NCBI RefSeq assembly: GCF_900119825.1
Contig: NZ_FPKR01000009.1
Coordinates: 62,001-126,000 of the forward strand
Source: Chitinimonas taiwanensis DSM 18899
Lineage (GTDB): Bacteria > Pseudomonadota > Gammaproteobacteria > Burkholderiales > Chitinimonadaceae
Direction of reading: 5' to 3'
Length of the DNA: 64,000 bases
Position numbers and translations under genes: made by a program. The notes under the pieces were generated by a model, which saw only the letters and a list, made by a program, of their open reading frames with translations, was not told the origin of the DNA and made no database searches. Below, in pieces: positions 31,318-42,507 of the stretch; positions within the stretch are counted from its first letter, which is position 1, and every line of letters starts with the position of its first letter.

Positions 31318-32730
31318 ATGACGATGGCGCAGACCCTCTACGACAAGCTCTGGCAGAGCCATGTGGTGCACGAAGAAGCAGACGGCACCGCGCTGCTGTA
31401 TATCGACCGTCACCTCGTGCATGAAGTGACCAGCCCACAGGCGTTTGAAGGCCTGAAGCTGGCCGGCCGCAAGCCCTGGCGTATCTCGTCCATCGTGGCG
31501 ACCGCCGACCACAATACCCCGACCGATCATTGGGACGAAGGCATCAAGGACCCGATCTCGCGCCAGCAGGTCGAGACGCTGGATGCGAATATCCGCGAAG
31601 TCGGTGCGCTTGCTTATTTCCCCTTCAAGGACAAAGGCCAGGGCATCGTGCACGTGGTCGGCCCCGAGCAGGGCGCCACGCTGCCCGGCATGACCGTGGT
31701 ATGCGGCGATAGCCATACCTCCACCCACGGTGCGTTCGCTTGCCTCGCGCATGGTATCGGTACCTCGGAAGTCGAACACGTATTGGCCACCCAGACCCTG
31801 GTGGCGAAGAAATCCAAATCCATGCTGGTCAAGGTTGAAGGCCAGCTCGGCCGCGGCATTACCGCCAAGGATGTGGCGCTGGCCATCATCGGCAAGATCG
31901 GCACCGCAGGTGGCACCGGCTACGCGATCGAATTCGCCGGCTCGGCCATCCGTGGCCTGTCCATGGAAGGGCGCATGACCCTGTGCAATATGGCCATCGA
32001 AGCCGGTGCGCGCGCCGGCATGGTGGCCGTGGACCAGAACACGATTGATTATCTGCAAGGCCGCCCGTTTGCACCCAAAGGGGCGGACTGGGACAAGGCG
32101 GTGGCCTACTGGCGCAGCCTGGTGTCCGATGCGGGCGCCCAGTTCGATGCCGTGGTCGAGCTCGATGCGGCCGGCATCGCGCCGCAAGTGACCTGGGGTA
32201 CCTCGCCCGAGATGGTGGTCACCATCAATGACCGCGTGCCCGATCCGGCGCAGGAATCCGACCCGACCCGCAAGACCGGCATGGAGCGCGCGCTCAGCTA
32301 TATGGGTTTGGTAGCCAATACCCCGATCAATGAAATTCCGGTCGATAAGGTGTTTATCGGCTCCTGTACCAATAGCCGCATTGAAGACCTGCGTGCCGCG
32401 GCGGCCGTGGCCCGGGGTCACAAGAAGGCCGCCAATGTGAAGGCGGTGCTGGTGGTGCCGGGCTCGGGCCTCGTCAAGGTGCAGGCCGAGGCCGAGGGCC
32501 TGGACAAGATCTTCATCGAGGCGGGTTTCGAATGGCGCGAGCCCGGTTGCTCGATGTGCCTGGCCATGAATGCCGACCGGCTGGAGCCGGGCGAGCGCTG
32601 TGCCTCGACCTCGAACCGCAATTTCGAAGGCCGGCAAGGGCAGGGCGGGCGTACCCATCTGGTCAGCCCGGAAATGGCGGCGGCTGCCGCCATCGCCGGT
32701 CACTTTGTCGATGTGCGAACTTTTGCCTGA
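31318..32730 (+). CDS. leuC: 3-isopropylmalate dehydratase large subunit
   Basis: With LeuD it isomerises 2- to 3-isopropylmalate. The 470-residue (or 468 from the ATG at 31324, giving the canonical [10 protein letters not shown]) aconitase-family protein has [12 protein letters not shown] and the 4Fe-4S ligand Cys in [11 protein letters not shown] and GCSMCLAMN. It starts the leuC-ecn-leuD-x-leuB cluster. leuA and the leucine leader peptide are not found upstream; the 100-bp gap before it shows no attenuator. Confidence 0.98.
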   Translation: MTMAQTLYDKLWQSHVVHEEADGTALLYIDRHLVHEVTSPQAFEGLKLAGRKPWRISSIVATADHNTPTDHWDEGIKDPISRQQVETLDANIREVGALAYFPFKDKGQGIVHVVGPEQGATLPGMTVVCGDSHTSTHGAFACLAHGIGTSEVEHVLATQTLVAKKSKSMLVKVEGQLGRGITAKDVALAIIGKIGTAGGTGYAIEFAGSAIRGLSMEGRMTLCNMAIEAGARAGMVAVDQNTIDYLQGRPFAPKGADWDKAVAYWRSLVSDAGAQFDAVVELDAAGIAPQVTWGTSPEMVVTINDRVPDPAQESDPTRKTGMERALSYMGLVANTPINEIPVDKVFIGSCTNSRIEDLRAAAAVARGHKKAANVKAVLVVPGSGLVKVQAEAEGLDKIFIEAGFEWREPGCSMCLAMNADRLEPGERCASTSNRNFEGRQGQGGRTHLVSPEMAAAAAIAGHFVDVRTFA

Positions 32731-32770
32731 GCCGGGCTTCCCAGCTGAAACCCTTTCAAGGAGCGCTGCG

Positions 32771-32911
32771 ATGAAACGACTGAGCCTGATTGCGCTGACC
32801 CTGCTGATGGGCGTGCAGCTGAGTGCCTGCAACACCATGCAGGGCCTGGGACAAGACATCAAGAAGGGCGGCGAAGCGATTGAGCGCGCTGCCGACAAGG
32901 CCGCCAGCTAA
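32771..32911 (+). CDS. Entericidin-family small lipoprotein
   Basis: A 46-residue lipoprotein. The signal peptide has lipobox LSAC (Cys at about 20), followed by the short helical NTMQGLGQDIKKGGEAIERA typical of EcnA/EcnB. In enterobacteria these form a toxin/antidote pair linked to stationary-phase lysis, but single copies elsewhere have no proven role. AAGGAG precedes the ATG. It is inserted between leuC (40 bp) and leuD (25 bp), an arrangement seen repeatedly in betaproteobacteria. Confidence 0.9.
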   Translation: MKRLSLIALTLLMGVQLSACNTMQGLGQDIKKGGEAIERAADKAAS

Positions 32912-32936
32912 GGCCTAGGCCGATAGAGAGACAAGC

Positions 32937-33575
32937 ATGCAAGCATTTACCACTTTGAATGGCCTGGTTTGCCCGCTCGACCGCGCCAATGTCGATACCG
33001 ACGCCATTATCCCCAAGCAGTTCCTGAAGTCGATTAAGCGTTCGGGCTTCGGTCCCAATCTGTTCGATGAATGGCGCTATCTGGACCATGGCGAGCCGGG
33101 CATGGACAATAGCGCGCGGCCGGTGAACCCCGACTTCGTGCTCAACTTCCCACGCTATGCCGGCGCACAGGTGCTGCTGGCGCGTGAGAACTTCGGCTGT
33201 GGCAGCTCGCGCGAACATGCGCCCTGGGCGCTGGAAGACTATGGCTTCCGCGTGGTGATCGCGCCTTCGTTCGCCGATATCTTCTTCAACAACTGCTACA
33301 AGAACGGCGTGCTGCCCATCGTGCTGCCGGCCGAGGCGGTCGAGCAGCTGTTCCAGGAAACCGCCGCCAGCGAAGGCTACCGCCTGCAGATCGATCTGGC
33401 CGCGCAAACCGTCCGCACGCCGGGCGGCAGCCAGTTCGGTTTCGAGATCACCGGCCACCGCAAGCACTGCCTGCTTAATGGCCTGGACGAGATCGGCCTG
33501 ACCCTGAACCACGCCGACAAGATCCGCGCCTTCGAAGCCGCGCGCCGCGCCCAGCAACCCTGGCTGTTTGCCTGA
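32937..33575 (+). CDS. leuD: 3-isopropylmalate dehydratase small subunit
   Basis: The swivelling subunit of isopropylmalate isomerase, 212 residues, with [16 protein letters not shown] and [15 protein letters not shown] as signatures. The GAGAGACAAG sequence before its ATG serves as ribosome site. It ends 3 bp before the next gene, so the operon continues. Confidence 0.98.
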   Translation: MQAFTTLNGLVCPLDRANVDTDAIIPKQFLKSIKRSGFGPNLFDEWRYLDHGEPGMDNSARPVNPDFVLNFPRYAGAQVLLARENFGCGSSREHAPWALEDYGFRVVIAPSFADIFFNNCYKNGVLPIVLPAEAVEQLFQETAASEGYRLQIDLAAQTVRTPGGSQFGFEITGHRKHCLLNGLDEIGLTLNHADKIRAFEAARRAQQPWLFA

Positions 33576-33578
33576 ACG

Positions 33579-34070
33579 ATGGCGCAAGCGCAGAGCCTGG
33601 CCGAGCTGGAACAGATACGCAGCGACTGCCTGCAGCTGGTGCGTAAGCGCGCCAGCATCTCGGCCGGCGTGGCGGTGGTGCCGCTGCCCGGCATGGACAT
33701 GCTGGCCGATGTGGCGGTGTTCTCCGAGATGCTGGAAACCATCAATGCACGCTTTGGCCTGTCGCAGGCCGATATCGCCCGGCTCGACCCGAATACGCGC
33801 AGCTATGTGCTGCTGGCGGCCGGTAGGCTCGGTAGTGAGCTGATCGGCAAGCTGGTCACCAAGCAGCTGGCCATGCTGGTGATCAAGAAGATGGGCGCGC
33901 GCTGGTTGGGTAAGGCTGTGCTGCGCTTCGTGCCACTGGCTGGCCAGGCAGTGGCCGCCGGCCTCAGTTATCAGATCGTGGCCCGGCTGGGCCGCAAGCA
34001 TATTGACGATTGTTACACCGTGGCCAGTGCGCTCTTGGCGCAAGGCCCCACTCCCCAGGAAAAACCATGA
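33579..34070 (+). CDS. DUF697-like (YcjF-type) small membrane-associated protein in the leu operon
   Basis: A 163-residue protein with a helical N-terminus, a central [22 protein letters not shown] block and hydrophobic helices around [10 protein letters not shown] and [23 protein letters not shown]. The Pro-x-Pro-Gly-x-Asp segment followed by glycine-rich amphipathic helices resembles DUF697/YcjF proteins, whose function is unknown. It sits 3 bp after leuD and overlaps leuB by the ATGA motif, so it is translationally coupled to leucine enzymes without obvious metabolic link. Confidence 0.7.
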   Translation: MAQAQSLAELEQIRSDCLQLVRKRASISAGVAVVPLPGMDMLADVAVFSEMLETINARFGLSQADIARLDPNTRSYVLLAAGRLGSELIGKLVTKQLAMLVIKKMGARWLGKAVLRFVPLAGQAVAAGLSYQIVARLGRKHIDDCYTVASALLAQGPTPQEKP

Positions 34071-35131
34071 AAATCGCCATCCTCCCCGGTGACGGCATCG
34101 GCCCGGAAATCGTTGCGCAGGCAGTGCGCGTGCTGGACAAACTGAAGGCCGATGGCCTGCCGGTGGAAACCGTGACCGTGCCGCTGGGTGGCGCGGCCTA
34201 CGACCAGTATGGCGAGCCCTATCCGGATGCGACCCGTGATGCGGTGCGCGCTGCCGATGCGATCCTCTTGGGCGCCGTGGGCGGCCCGCAATACGACACG
34301 CTGCCGCGCGACAAGCGCCCTGAGCGCGGCCTGTTGGCCATCCGCAAGGACCTCGGCCTGTTCGGCAATCTGCGCCCGGCCATGCTCTACCCGGAACTCG
34401 CTGGTGCTTCGACCCTGAAGCCCGAAGTGGTGGCTGGCCTCGACATCATGATCGTGCGCGAGCTGACCGGTGACATCTACTTCGGCCAGCCGCGCGGCAT
34501 CCATGTGAATGCCGACGGCGAGCGTGAAGGCTTCAACACCATGCGCTACAGCGAGTCGGAAATCCGCCGCATCGCCAAGGTGGCCTTCGATATCGCCATG
34601 AAGCGCAATAAGAAGCTGTGCTCGGTCGACAAGGCCAATGTGCTCGAATGCACCGAGTTCTGGAAGGAAATCGTCATCGACGTGGCCAAGCAATACCCGG
34701 AAGTCGAGCTCAGCCATATGTATGTGGACAATGCCGCCATGCAGCTGGTGCGCAATCCCAAGCAATTCGACGTGATCGTCACCGGCAATATCTTCGGCGA
34801 CATCCTCAGCGACGAAGCCTCGATGCTGACCGGTTCGATCGGCATGCTGCCCTCGGCCTCGCTCGATGCCAATAACAAGGGCCTGTACGAGCCCTGCCAC
34901 GGTTCGGCCCCGGATATCGCCGGCAAGAACCTGGCCAACCCGCTGGCGACCATCCTTTCGCTGGCCATGATGATGCGTTACACCTTTGCTCGTGAGGATG
35001 TAGCCAAGCGCATCGAAGGCGCCGTGCAGGCTGTCCTTAAAAAGGGCTATCGCACCGCGGATATCTACGAGCCGGGCACCGAGAAGGTCAGCTGCTCGGG
35101 CATGGGCGACGCGGTGGTCGCGGCGCTGTAA
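34067..35131 (+). CDS. leuB: 3-isopropylmalate dehydrogenase
   Basis: Oxidatively decarboxylates 3-isopropylmalate with NAD. It is 354 residues, [16 protein letters not shown] at the N-terminus, GAVGGPQYD, the substrate Arg segment [16 protein letters not shown] and [18 protein letters not shown] 34067 has AGGA upstream and overlaps the preceding stop. It overlaps the following acetyltransferase gene by one base (TAATG). Confidence 0.98.
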   Translation: MKIAILPGDGIGPEIVAQAVRVLDKLKADGLPVETVTVPLGGAAYDQYGEPYPDATRDAVRAADAILLGAVGGPQYDTLPRDKRPERGLLAIRKDLGLFGNLRPAMLYPELAGASTLKPEVVAGLDIMIVRELTGDIYFGQPRGIHVNADGEREGFNTMRYSESEIRRIAKVAFDIAMKRNKKLCSVDKANVLECTEFWKEIVIDVAKQYPEVELSHMYVDNAAMQLVRNPKQFDVIVTGNIFGDILSDEASMLTGSIGMLPSASLDANNKGLYEPCHGSAPDIAGKNLANPLATILSLAMMMRYTFAREDVAKRIEGAVQAVLKKGYRTADIYEPGTEKVSCSGMGDAVVAAL

Positions 35132-35655
35132 TGGCCGACGGTGTGCTGATCCGCGCAGCCGTGCCGGCCGACGCCGAGGGTTTGGCCCGCATCGCGGCCG
35201 ACGAGTCGGTATTCGGCAATCTGCTGCGCCTGCCGCACTCCACCGCTGCGCAATGGCGTAGCTGGGTAGAGAGTGTGAGCATGGACGAGTTGCTCTTGGT
35301 CGCCGAGCGCGACGGTGAGCTACTCGGCTTTGCCGGCTTGATGGCCGCCGCTAAAAGCCCGCGCCGCCGTCATGCGCGCACGCTGCTGATCGCGGTCGCG
35401 CAGCCCGCGCAGGGGCAGGGCATCGGTAGCCTGTTCATGCAGACGCTGATCGATGCGGCCGATCGCTGGTTGGCGGTCTTGCGTATCGAGTTGGGTGTGT
35501 TCGCCAAGAACGCGCCGGCGTATCGTCTGTACCAGAAATTCGGTTTTGTCGAAGAAGGCGTGCAACGCGGTTTCGCGTTCCGCGATGGCAGTTACCAGGA
35601 TGTGATCCTGATGGCGCGCCTGAGCCCTGGCCTTCTTCCGCAGCAAATTACTTAA
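35131..35655 (+). CDS. GNAT-family N-acetyltransferase
   Basis: A 174-residue GNAT protein: the central strand RTLLIAVAQPAQGQGIGSLFMQTLI contains the acetyl-CoA loop Q-x-x-G-x-G/A, and LGVFAKNAPAYRLYQKFGFVEEG is the C-terminal half. The substrate is unknown. One-base overlap with leuB and 18 bp to asd place it in the same transcription unit; a ribosomal or amino-acid substrate cannot be distinguished. Confidence 0.85.
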   Translation: MADGVLIRAAVPADAEGLARIAADESVFGNLLRLPHSTAAQWRSWVESVSMDELLLVAERDGELLGFAGLMAAAKSPRRRHARTLLIAVAQPAQGQGIGSLFMQTLIDAADRWLAVLRIELGVFAKNAPAYRLYQKFGFVEEGVQRGFAFRDGSYQDVILMARLSPGLLPQQIT

Positions 35656-35673
35656 TTCCCCAGGAAGAACATC

Positions 35674-36783
35674 ATGTTGAAAGTTGGTTTGGTCGGTTGG
35701 CGTGGCATGGTTGGTTCCGTGCTCATGCAGCGCATGCGCGAAGAGAACGACTTCGCCCATATTGATCCGGTTTTCTTCACCACCTCGAATGTCGGCGGCC
35801 ATGGCCCGGACGTTGGCCGTGGCGCCGCACCGCTGCAGGACGCCAAGTCCATCGAAGCCCTGAAGGCCATGGATGTGGTGATCACCTGCCAGGGTGGCGA
35901 CTACACGACCGAGATCCACCCGCAGCTGCGTGCGGCTGGCTGGACTGGCTACTGGATCGACGCGGCCTCCACGCTACGCATGGAAGACAACGCCGTCATC
36001 GTGCTCGACCCGGTCAACCTCGACCAGATCAAGGGCGCGGTCGCCAAGGGTGGCAAGGACTTCATCGGCGGTAACTGCACCAATTCCATTCTCTTGATGG
36101 GTGTGGGTGGTCTGTTCAAGGCTGGCCTCGTCGACTGGGTGTCCTCAATGACTTACCAGGCTGCCTCGGGCGGCGGTGCGCAGCATATGCGCGAACTTCT
36201 AACCCAGATGGGCGCGCTGCATGGCTCGGTAGCCCACCTCTTGGCTGATCCGGCTTCCGCCATTCTGGAAATCGACCGCCGCGTGGCCGACACCATGCGC
36301 GACGACAAGCTGCCGACCGAGCACTTCGGTGCACCGCTGGCTGGCAGCCTGATCCCGTGGATCGACAAGCAGCTCGACAATGGCCAGTCCAAGGAAGAAT
36401 GGAAGGGCCAGGCCGAGGTGAACAAGATTCTTGGCAATGAAACCAAGGTGCCGGTGGATGGCCTGTGCGTGCGCATCGGCGCCATGCGCTGCCATAGCCT
36501 CGCGCTGACCATCAAGCTGAACAAGGATCTGCCGCTGGCCGAGATTGAACAGCTGATCGCGGGCAGCACACCGTGGACCCACTTTGTGCCCAATGATCGC
36601 GCTACCACGGTCAAGGAACTGACCCCGACCTTCGTGACCGGCAAGCTCGATATTGCCGTTGGCCGCGTGCGCAAGCTCAACATGGGCCCGGAATACGTGA
36701 GCGCCTTCGTCTGCGGCGACCAGCTCTTGTGGGGCGCGGCCGAGCCGCTGCGCCGCACCCTGCGCATCCTGCTCGACAAGTAA
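35674..36783 (+). CDS. asd: Aspartate-semialdehyde dehydrogenase
   Basis: Reduces aspartyl phosphate to the semialdehyde, branch point to lysine/DAP, threonine and methionine. It is 369 residues, with [18 protein letters not shown] as NADP loop, the catalytic Cys in [13 protein letters not shown] and the gammaproteobacterial-type [19 protein letters not shown] lies upstream. It closes the leu-asd unit, and a GC-rich hairpin follows. Confidence 0.98.
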   Translation: MLKVGLVGWRGMVGSVLMQRMREENDFAHIDPVFFTTSNVGGHGPDVGRGAAPLQDAKSIEALKAMDVVITCQGGDYTTEIHPQLRAAGWTGYWIDAASTLRMEDNAVIVLDPVNLDQIKGAVAKGGKDFIGGNCTNSILLMGVGGLFKAGLVDWVSSMTYQAASGGGAQHMRELLTQMGALHGSVAHLLADPASAILEIDRRVADTMRDDKLPTEHFGAPLAGSLIPWIDKQLDNGQSKEEWKGQAEVNKILGNETKVPVDGLCVRIGAMRCHSLALTIKLNKDLPLAEIEQLIAGSTPWTHFVPNDRATTVKELTPTFVTGKLDIAVGRVRKLNMGPEYVSAFVCGDQLLWGAAEPLRRTLRILLDK

Positions 36784-36800
36784 GCCTGTAGTTCTCTCCC

Positions 36801-36826
36801 GGGGCGGCCTTGGCCGCCCCGCCGTC
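36801..36826 (+). terminator. Hairpin after asd
   Basis: A perfect 9-bp GGGGCGGCC / GGCCGCCCC stem with TT loop (36801-36820), 17 bp past the asd stop. Only a weak T-rich tail (GTCTTG), so termination is plausible but not certain. Confidence 0.6.
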
Positions 36827-36839
36827 TTGCCTGCCTTCC

Positions 36840-37991
36840 ATGTCCGATTCCTCTTCCCGCTGGCGCGACTGGCTGCCCGATCCTGCCACGGTCAGCTGGC
36901 CGGAACGGTTGCGCGCCGGTATTGGCGGTGCACTGGCTATTTTGCTGGTCAGCCTGTTTGCCGCCACGTTGATGCCAGGCACGGCCGGCCTATTGATTGC
37001 CGCCTCGATGGGGGCCTCGGCGGTCATCGTGTTCGGCCTGCCTACCAGTCCGCTCGGCCAGCCCTGGCCGCTGATCGGCGGGCATCTGATTTCGGCCCTG
37101 GTTGGTGTGCTATGCCAGCGCCTGATCCCCGAAGCGCATCTGGCTGCCGCGCTGGCGGTAGGCCTGGCCATCATCGCCATGTTGGCCTGCCGTTGTGCCC
37201 ACCCACCCGGTGGCGCTACGGCGCTGACTGCGGTGATCGGCGGCGCAGCCATCCATGAGCTCGGCTTTACCTATCTGCTGCATCCGGTGCTCAGCGGCGC
37301 CTTCGCGGTGCTGCTGATGGGGCTGCTGCTCAATAATCTACTGTCCGGCCGCCACTACCCCTTGCGCAAGCACCTGAACAGCAAGCACGGCGCGCGCGAC
37401 CCGGCCTCGCAGGCACGCGGCCCAGTGCGCGAGGTGGATATGGCGCGCGCATTGGCCGAACAGGATGTGCTGGTGGATTTGACGCCAGCCGAGCTCGAAC
37501 AGCTGTATCTGGCTGCCGAGCGCCATGCCGCACGGCGTATGGCCGGCCCCCTGCTGTGCGCCGATATCGCCTCGCGCGATGTGCTGAGTCTGGCCCACGA
37601 CCTGCCGGCCAGCGATGCCTGGCGCTTACTGCATCAGCGCGATGTCGGCAGTGCGCCGGTGCTGGATGCGGCTGGACGGGTGATCGGACTGTTCGCGCCG
37701 GGTGAAATGCTGCAGGATGCGCCCGCGCTTGAGCTGGCCCAAGCGGCACTCGAACACTGGCACGCCAAACCGGTCAGCCAGCTGATGCAGCGCAGCCCGC
37801 TGCAGATTGCCCATCGCCTGCCGGTGGCCGAGCTGCTCGCGCGGATGAGCGCCAGCGAAGCGCATCTGTGCATCGTGCTTGATGACGCCGGCCAGCTGTA
37901 CGGCCTGATCAGCCAAACCGATCTGCTTGTCCATCTCTTCCACCAACAGCTTTTTGCCACCCAAGGCGGCCTGGCCGCCGCGCAGAACTAG
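36840..37991 (+). CDS. HPP-family integral membrane protein with C-terminal CBS pair
   Basis: A 383-residue protein. The N-terminal HPP domain (~30-185) has four to five membrane helices, with the eponymous CAHPPGGATALTAVIGG and an ASMGASAVIVFGLPTSPL segment. The C-terminal half (~235-375) carries two CBS motifs (SLAHDLPASDAWRLL..VIGLFAPG; MQRSPLQIAHRLPVAELL..YGLISQTDLL) that probably sense adenine nucleotides. Some HPP proteins have been linked to nitrite transport in plastids and cyanobacteria; the substrate here is unknown. No ribosome site is clear before ATG 36840. It ends 3 bp before tex. Confidence 0.85.
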   Translation: MSDSSSRWRDWLPDPATVSWPERLRAGIGGALAILLVSLFAATLMPGTAGLLIAASMGASAVIVFGLPTSPLGQPWPLIGGHLISALVGVLCQRLIPEAHLAAALAVGLAIIAMLACRCAHPPGGATALTAVIGGAAIHELGFTYLLHPVLSGAFAVLLMGLLLNNLLSGRHYPLRKHLNSKHGARDPASQARGPVREVDMARALAEQDVLVDLTPAELEQLYLAAERHAARRMAGPLLCADIASRDVLSLAHDLPASDAWRLLHQRDVGSAPVLDAAGRVIGLFAPGEMLQDAPALELAQAALEHWHAKPVSQLMQRSPLQIAHRLPVAELLARMSASEAHLCIVLDDAGQLYGLISQTDLLVHLFHQQLFATQGGLAAAQN

Positions 37992-37994
37992 ACC

Positions 37995-40313
<2,319 letters not shown>

Positions 40314-40331
40314 GCCCAGCCGGCCCAAAAC

Positions 40332-40360
40332 AAAACACCCCGCCTTGGCGGGGTGTTTTC
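40332..40360 (+). terminator. Bidirectional terminator between tex and ispH
   Basis: A perfect 13-bp stem AAAACACCCCGCC / GGCGGGGTGTTTT with TT loop. A- and T-tracts on both sides allow use by the convergent tex and ispH. Confidence 0.9.
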
Positions 40361-40379
40361 ATGCTGGCCACGGTGTGGC

Positions 40380-41324
40380 TTAGGCCGCGCTCACCGTGTT
40401 CAAGCCCTTGGGCAGCGAGAACACGATGCCTTCGATGGTGCCATCCATCTCGCGTACATCCTGGCCGCCGAACTCGCCAATGCGGGCAATCACTTCCTTG
40501 ACCAGCACCTCGGGCGCCGAGGCGCCGGCGGTGACGCCCACTCGGCCTTTGCCCGCGAACCATTCGGCCTTCAGCTCGCTGGCATTGTCGACCAGATAGG
40601 CATCGAGGCCGGCATTGGTGGCCACCTCGCGCAGGCGGTTTGAGTTGGAGCTATTGACCGAACCGACCACCACCACCACATCGGTCTCGGTGATCAGCTG
40701 CTTGACCGCATCCTGGCGATTCTGGGTCGCGTAGCAGATATCGTCCTTCTTCGGCCCGACGATAAGCGGGAAATGCTGCTTGAGCGCATTCACCACCACG
40801 GCGGCGTCGTCCACGCTCAGCGTGGTCTGGGTCACGTAGGCGAGCTTGCTTGGGTCGCTCACCTGCAGCTTGGCCACATCGGCCGCGTCTTCGACCAGAT
40901 ACATGCCGCCCTGTGACTGGCCCATGGTGCCTTCGACCTCGGGGTGGCCCTTGTGGCCGATCATGACGATCTCGAAGCCGGTTTCGCGCAGCTTCTTCAC
41001 TTCCATATGCACCTTGGTCACCAGGGGGCAAGTCGCGTCGAAGACCTTGAAGCCGCGCTGCTCGGCCTCCTGACGCACCGACTGTGGCACGCCATGGGCG
41101 GAGAAGATCAGGGTGGAGCCGGCCGGCACATCGGCCAGATCCTCGATGAAGATCGCGCCTTTGCGCTTGAGATCTTCGACCACGAACTTATTGTGTACCA
41201 CTTCATGGCGCACATAGATCGGGGCACCGAACTGTTCGAGCGCGCGTTCAACAATGGCGATCGCCCGGTCCACACCGGCGCAGAAGCCGCGGGGATTGGC
41301 GAGGATGACTTGCATGGTGCTCAT
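40380..41324 (-). CDS. ispH: 4-hydroxy-3-methylbut-2-enyl diphosphate reductase
   Basis: Last step of the MEP isoprenoid pathway (HMBPP to IPP/DMAPP), a 4Fe-4S enzyme. It is 314 residues from ATG 41324. The cluster-binding Cys occur in [25 protein letters not shown] and [11 protein letters not shown], and [11 protein letters not shown] and [13 protein letters not shown] are conserved. The plus-strand DUF475 gene is divergent from it. Confidence 0.97.
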   Translation of the reverse strand: MSTMQVILANPRGFCAGVDRAIAIVERALEQFGAPIYVRHEVVHNKFVVEDLKRKGAIFIEDLADVPAGSTLIFSAHGVPQSVRQEAEQRGFKVFDATCPLVTKVHMEVKKLRETGFEIVMIGHKGHPEVEGTMGQSQGGMYLVEDAADVAKLQVSDPSKLAYVTQTTLSVDDAAVVVNALKQHFPLIVGPKKDDICYATQNRQDAVKQLITETDVVVVVGSVNSSNSNRLREVATNAGLDAYLVDNASELKAEWFAGKGRVGVTAGASAPEVLVKEVIARIGEFGGQDVREMDGTIEGIVFSLPKGLNTVSAA

Positions 41325-41441
41325 GGCGGTATCACGGTGTAGGCTGCAAAGGAGGCTGATTTTACCGGATAGTCCGCCCAAGCTCGTGCTAAAGTCGCGC
41401 GCTTTTTTTCTGATTGCAGCCTTCCTGCGGAGTGATCGTTC

Positions 41442-42446
41442 ATGATCAAGAAGTATTACACCGGCTCCATCGTCTTCACCCTGATCGCGCTGGTGCTTGG
41501 ATATCTACTGGGTGGTTGGCCGGCCGCCTGGATCGTGCTGGTATTGGCCGCCCTGGAAACCTCGCTGTCCTTTGACAATGCGGTGGTCAATGCCAAGGTG
41601 CTCGAGCATATGGACCCGGTCTGGCGCCGGCGTTTCCTGATCTGGGGCATGCTGATCGCCGTCTTCCTGATGCGCCTTGTGTTCCCCTTGCTGATCGTCG
41701 GCGTGGTCGCGAGCCTTGGCCCGATTGAAGTGCTGCGCCTGGCCATCTTTGATGAGCATCGCTATGCCGAGGTGCTGAGCAGCGCCCATGCGCAGATCGC
41801 CGCCTTCGGTGGCGCCTTCCTGATGCTGGTCTTCCTCAAGTTCTTCGTCGACCAGGAAAAGGACACCCACTGGTTCAAGCCCATCGAGTCGCGCCTGACC
41901 AAGCTGGGCAAGCTGCAGTCGGTGGAGATCGGCATCACGCTGCTGGTCATCCTGCTGACCGCGCGTACTGTGCCCTTGGCGGAGCAAGGCGATTTCATCG
42001 TGGCGGGTCTGTGGGGCATCATCACCTACATCCTGGCTGATGGCGCCGGTGCCATCTTGGGCGCCGAGGATGCGGCCAGCAGCACGGCTAAGCAGGGCTT
42101 TGCCGGTTTCATGTATCTGGAAATCCTCGATGCCTCGTTCAGCTTCGATGGCGTGATCGGCGCGTTTGCCCTGTCGCACAATCTGTTCATCATCGCGCTC
42201 GGCTTGGGCGTGGGTGCCATGTTCGTGCGTTCCTTTACGCTGATGCTGGTTGACCGCGGCACGCTGGCTGAATACCGTTATCTTGAGCATGGCGCGTTCT
42301 GGGCCATCGGCGCGCTGGCCTCCATCATGTTCCTCGGCGTGTCCATCCATATTCCGGAAGTGATCACCGGCGGTATTGGCCTAGCACTGATCGCCTGGGC
42401 GATGTGGAGCTCGATCAAGCACAAGCGCCTGCATGGCGAGAACTAA
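41442..42446 (+). CDS. DUF475 TerC-like integral membrane protein
   Basis: A 334-residue protein with about eight membrane helices. The [16 protein letters not shown] block and the later [19 protein letters not shown] match the DUF475 branch of the TerC/LysE-like superfamily, where paired acidic helices suggest metal-ion transport. The biological substrate is unknown; some relatives occur near tellurite-resistance genes, but no ter genes are near here. It has its own terminator. Confidence 0.88.
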   Translation: MIKKYYTGSIVFTLIALVLGYLLGGWPAAWIVLVLAALETSLSFDNAVVNAKVLEHMDPVWRRRFLIWGMLIAVFLMRLVFPLLIVGVVASLGPIEVLRLAIFDEHRYAEVLSSAHAQIAAFGGAFLMLVFLKFFVDQEKDTHWFKPIESRLTKLGKLQSVEIGITLLVILLTARTVPLAEQGDFIVAGLWGIITYILADGAGAILGAEDAASSTAKQGFAGFMYLEILDASFSFDGVIGAFALSHNLFIIALGLGVGAMFVRSFTLMLVDRGTLAEYRYLEHGAFWAIGALASIMFLGVSIHIPEVITGGIGLALIAWAMWSSIKHKRLHGEN

Positions 42447-42459
42447 GCTGGAATCGATG

Positions 42460-42489
42460 AAAAACGCCCCGCGATGCGGGGCGTTTTTT
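42460..42489 (+). terminator. Bidirectional terminator after the DUF475 gene
   Basis: A perfect 13-bp stem AAAAACGCCCCGC / GCGGGGCGTTTTT with loop GAT. It serves the DUF475 gene and the convergent FimV-like gene. Confidence 0.9.
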
Positions 42490-42507
42490 ATGCGCGCGGC
42501 GGCCTGT

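Noticed and set aside
31264-32898. 544-codon open frame antisense to leuC
   Set aside because: Shadow frame; its upstream part also crosses the entericidin gene and no known domain is visible.
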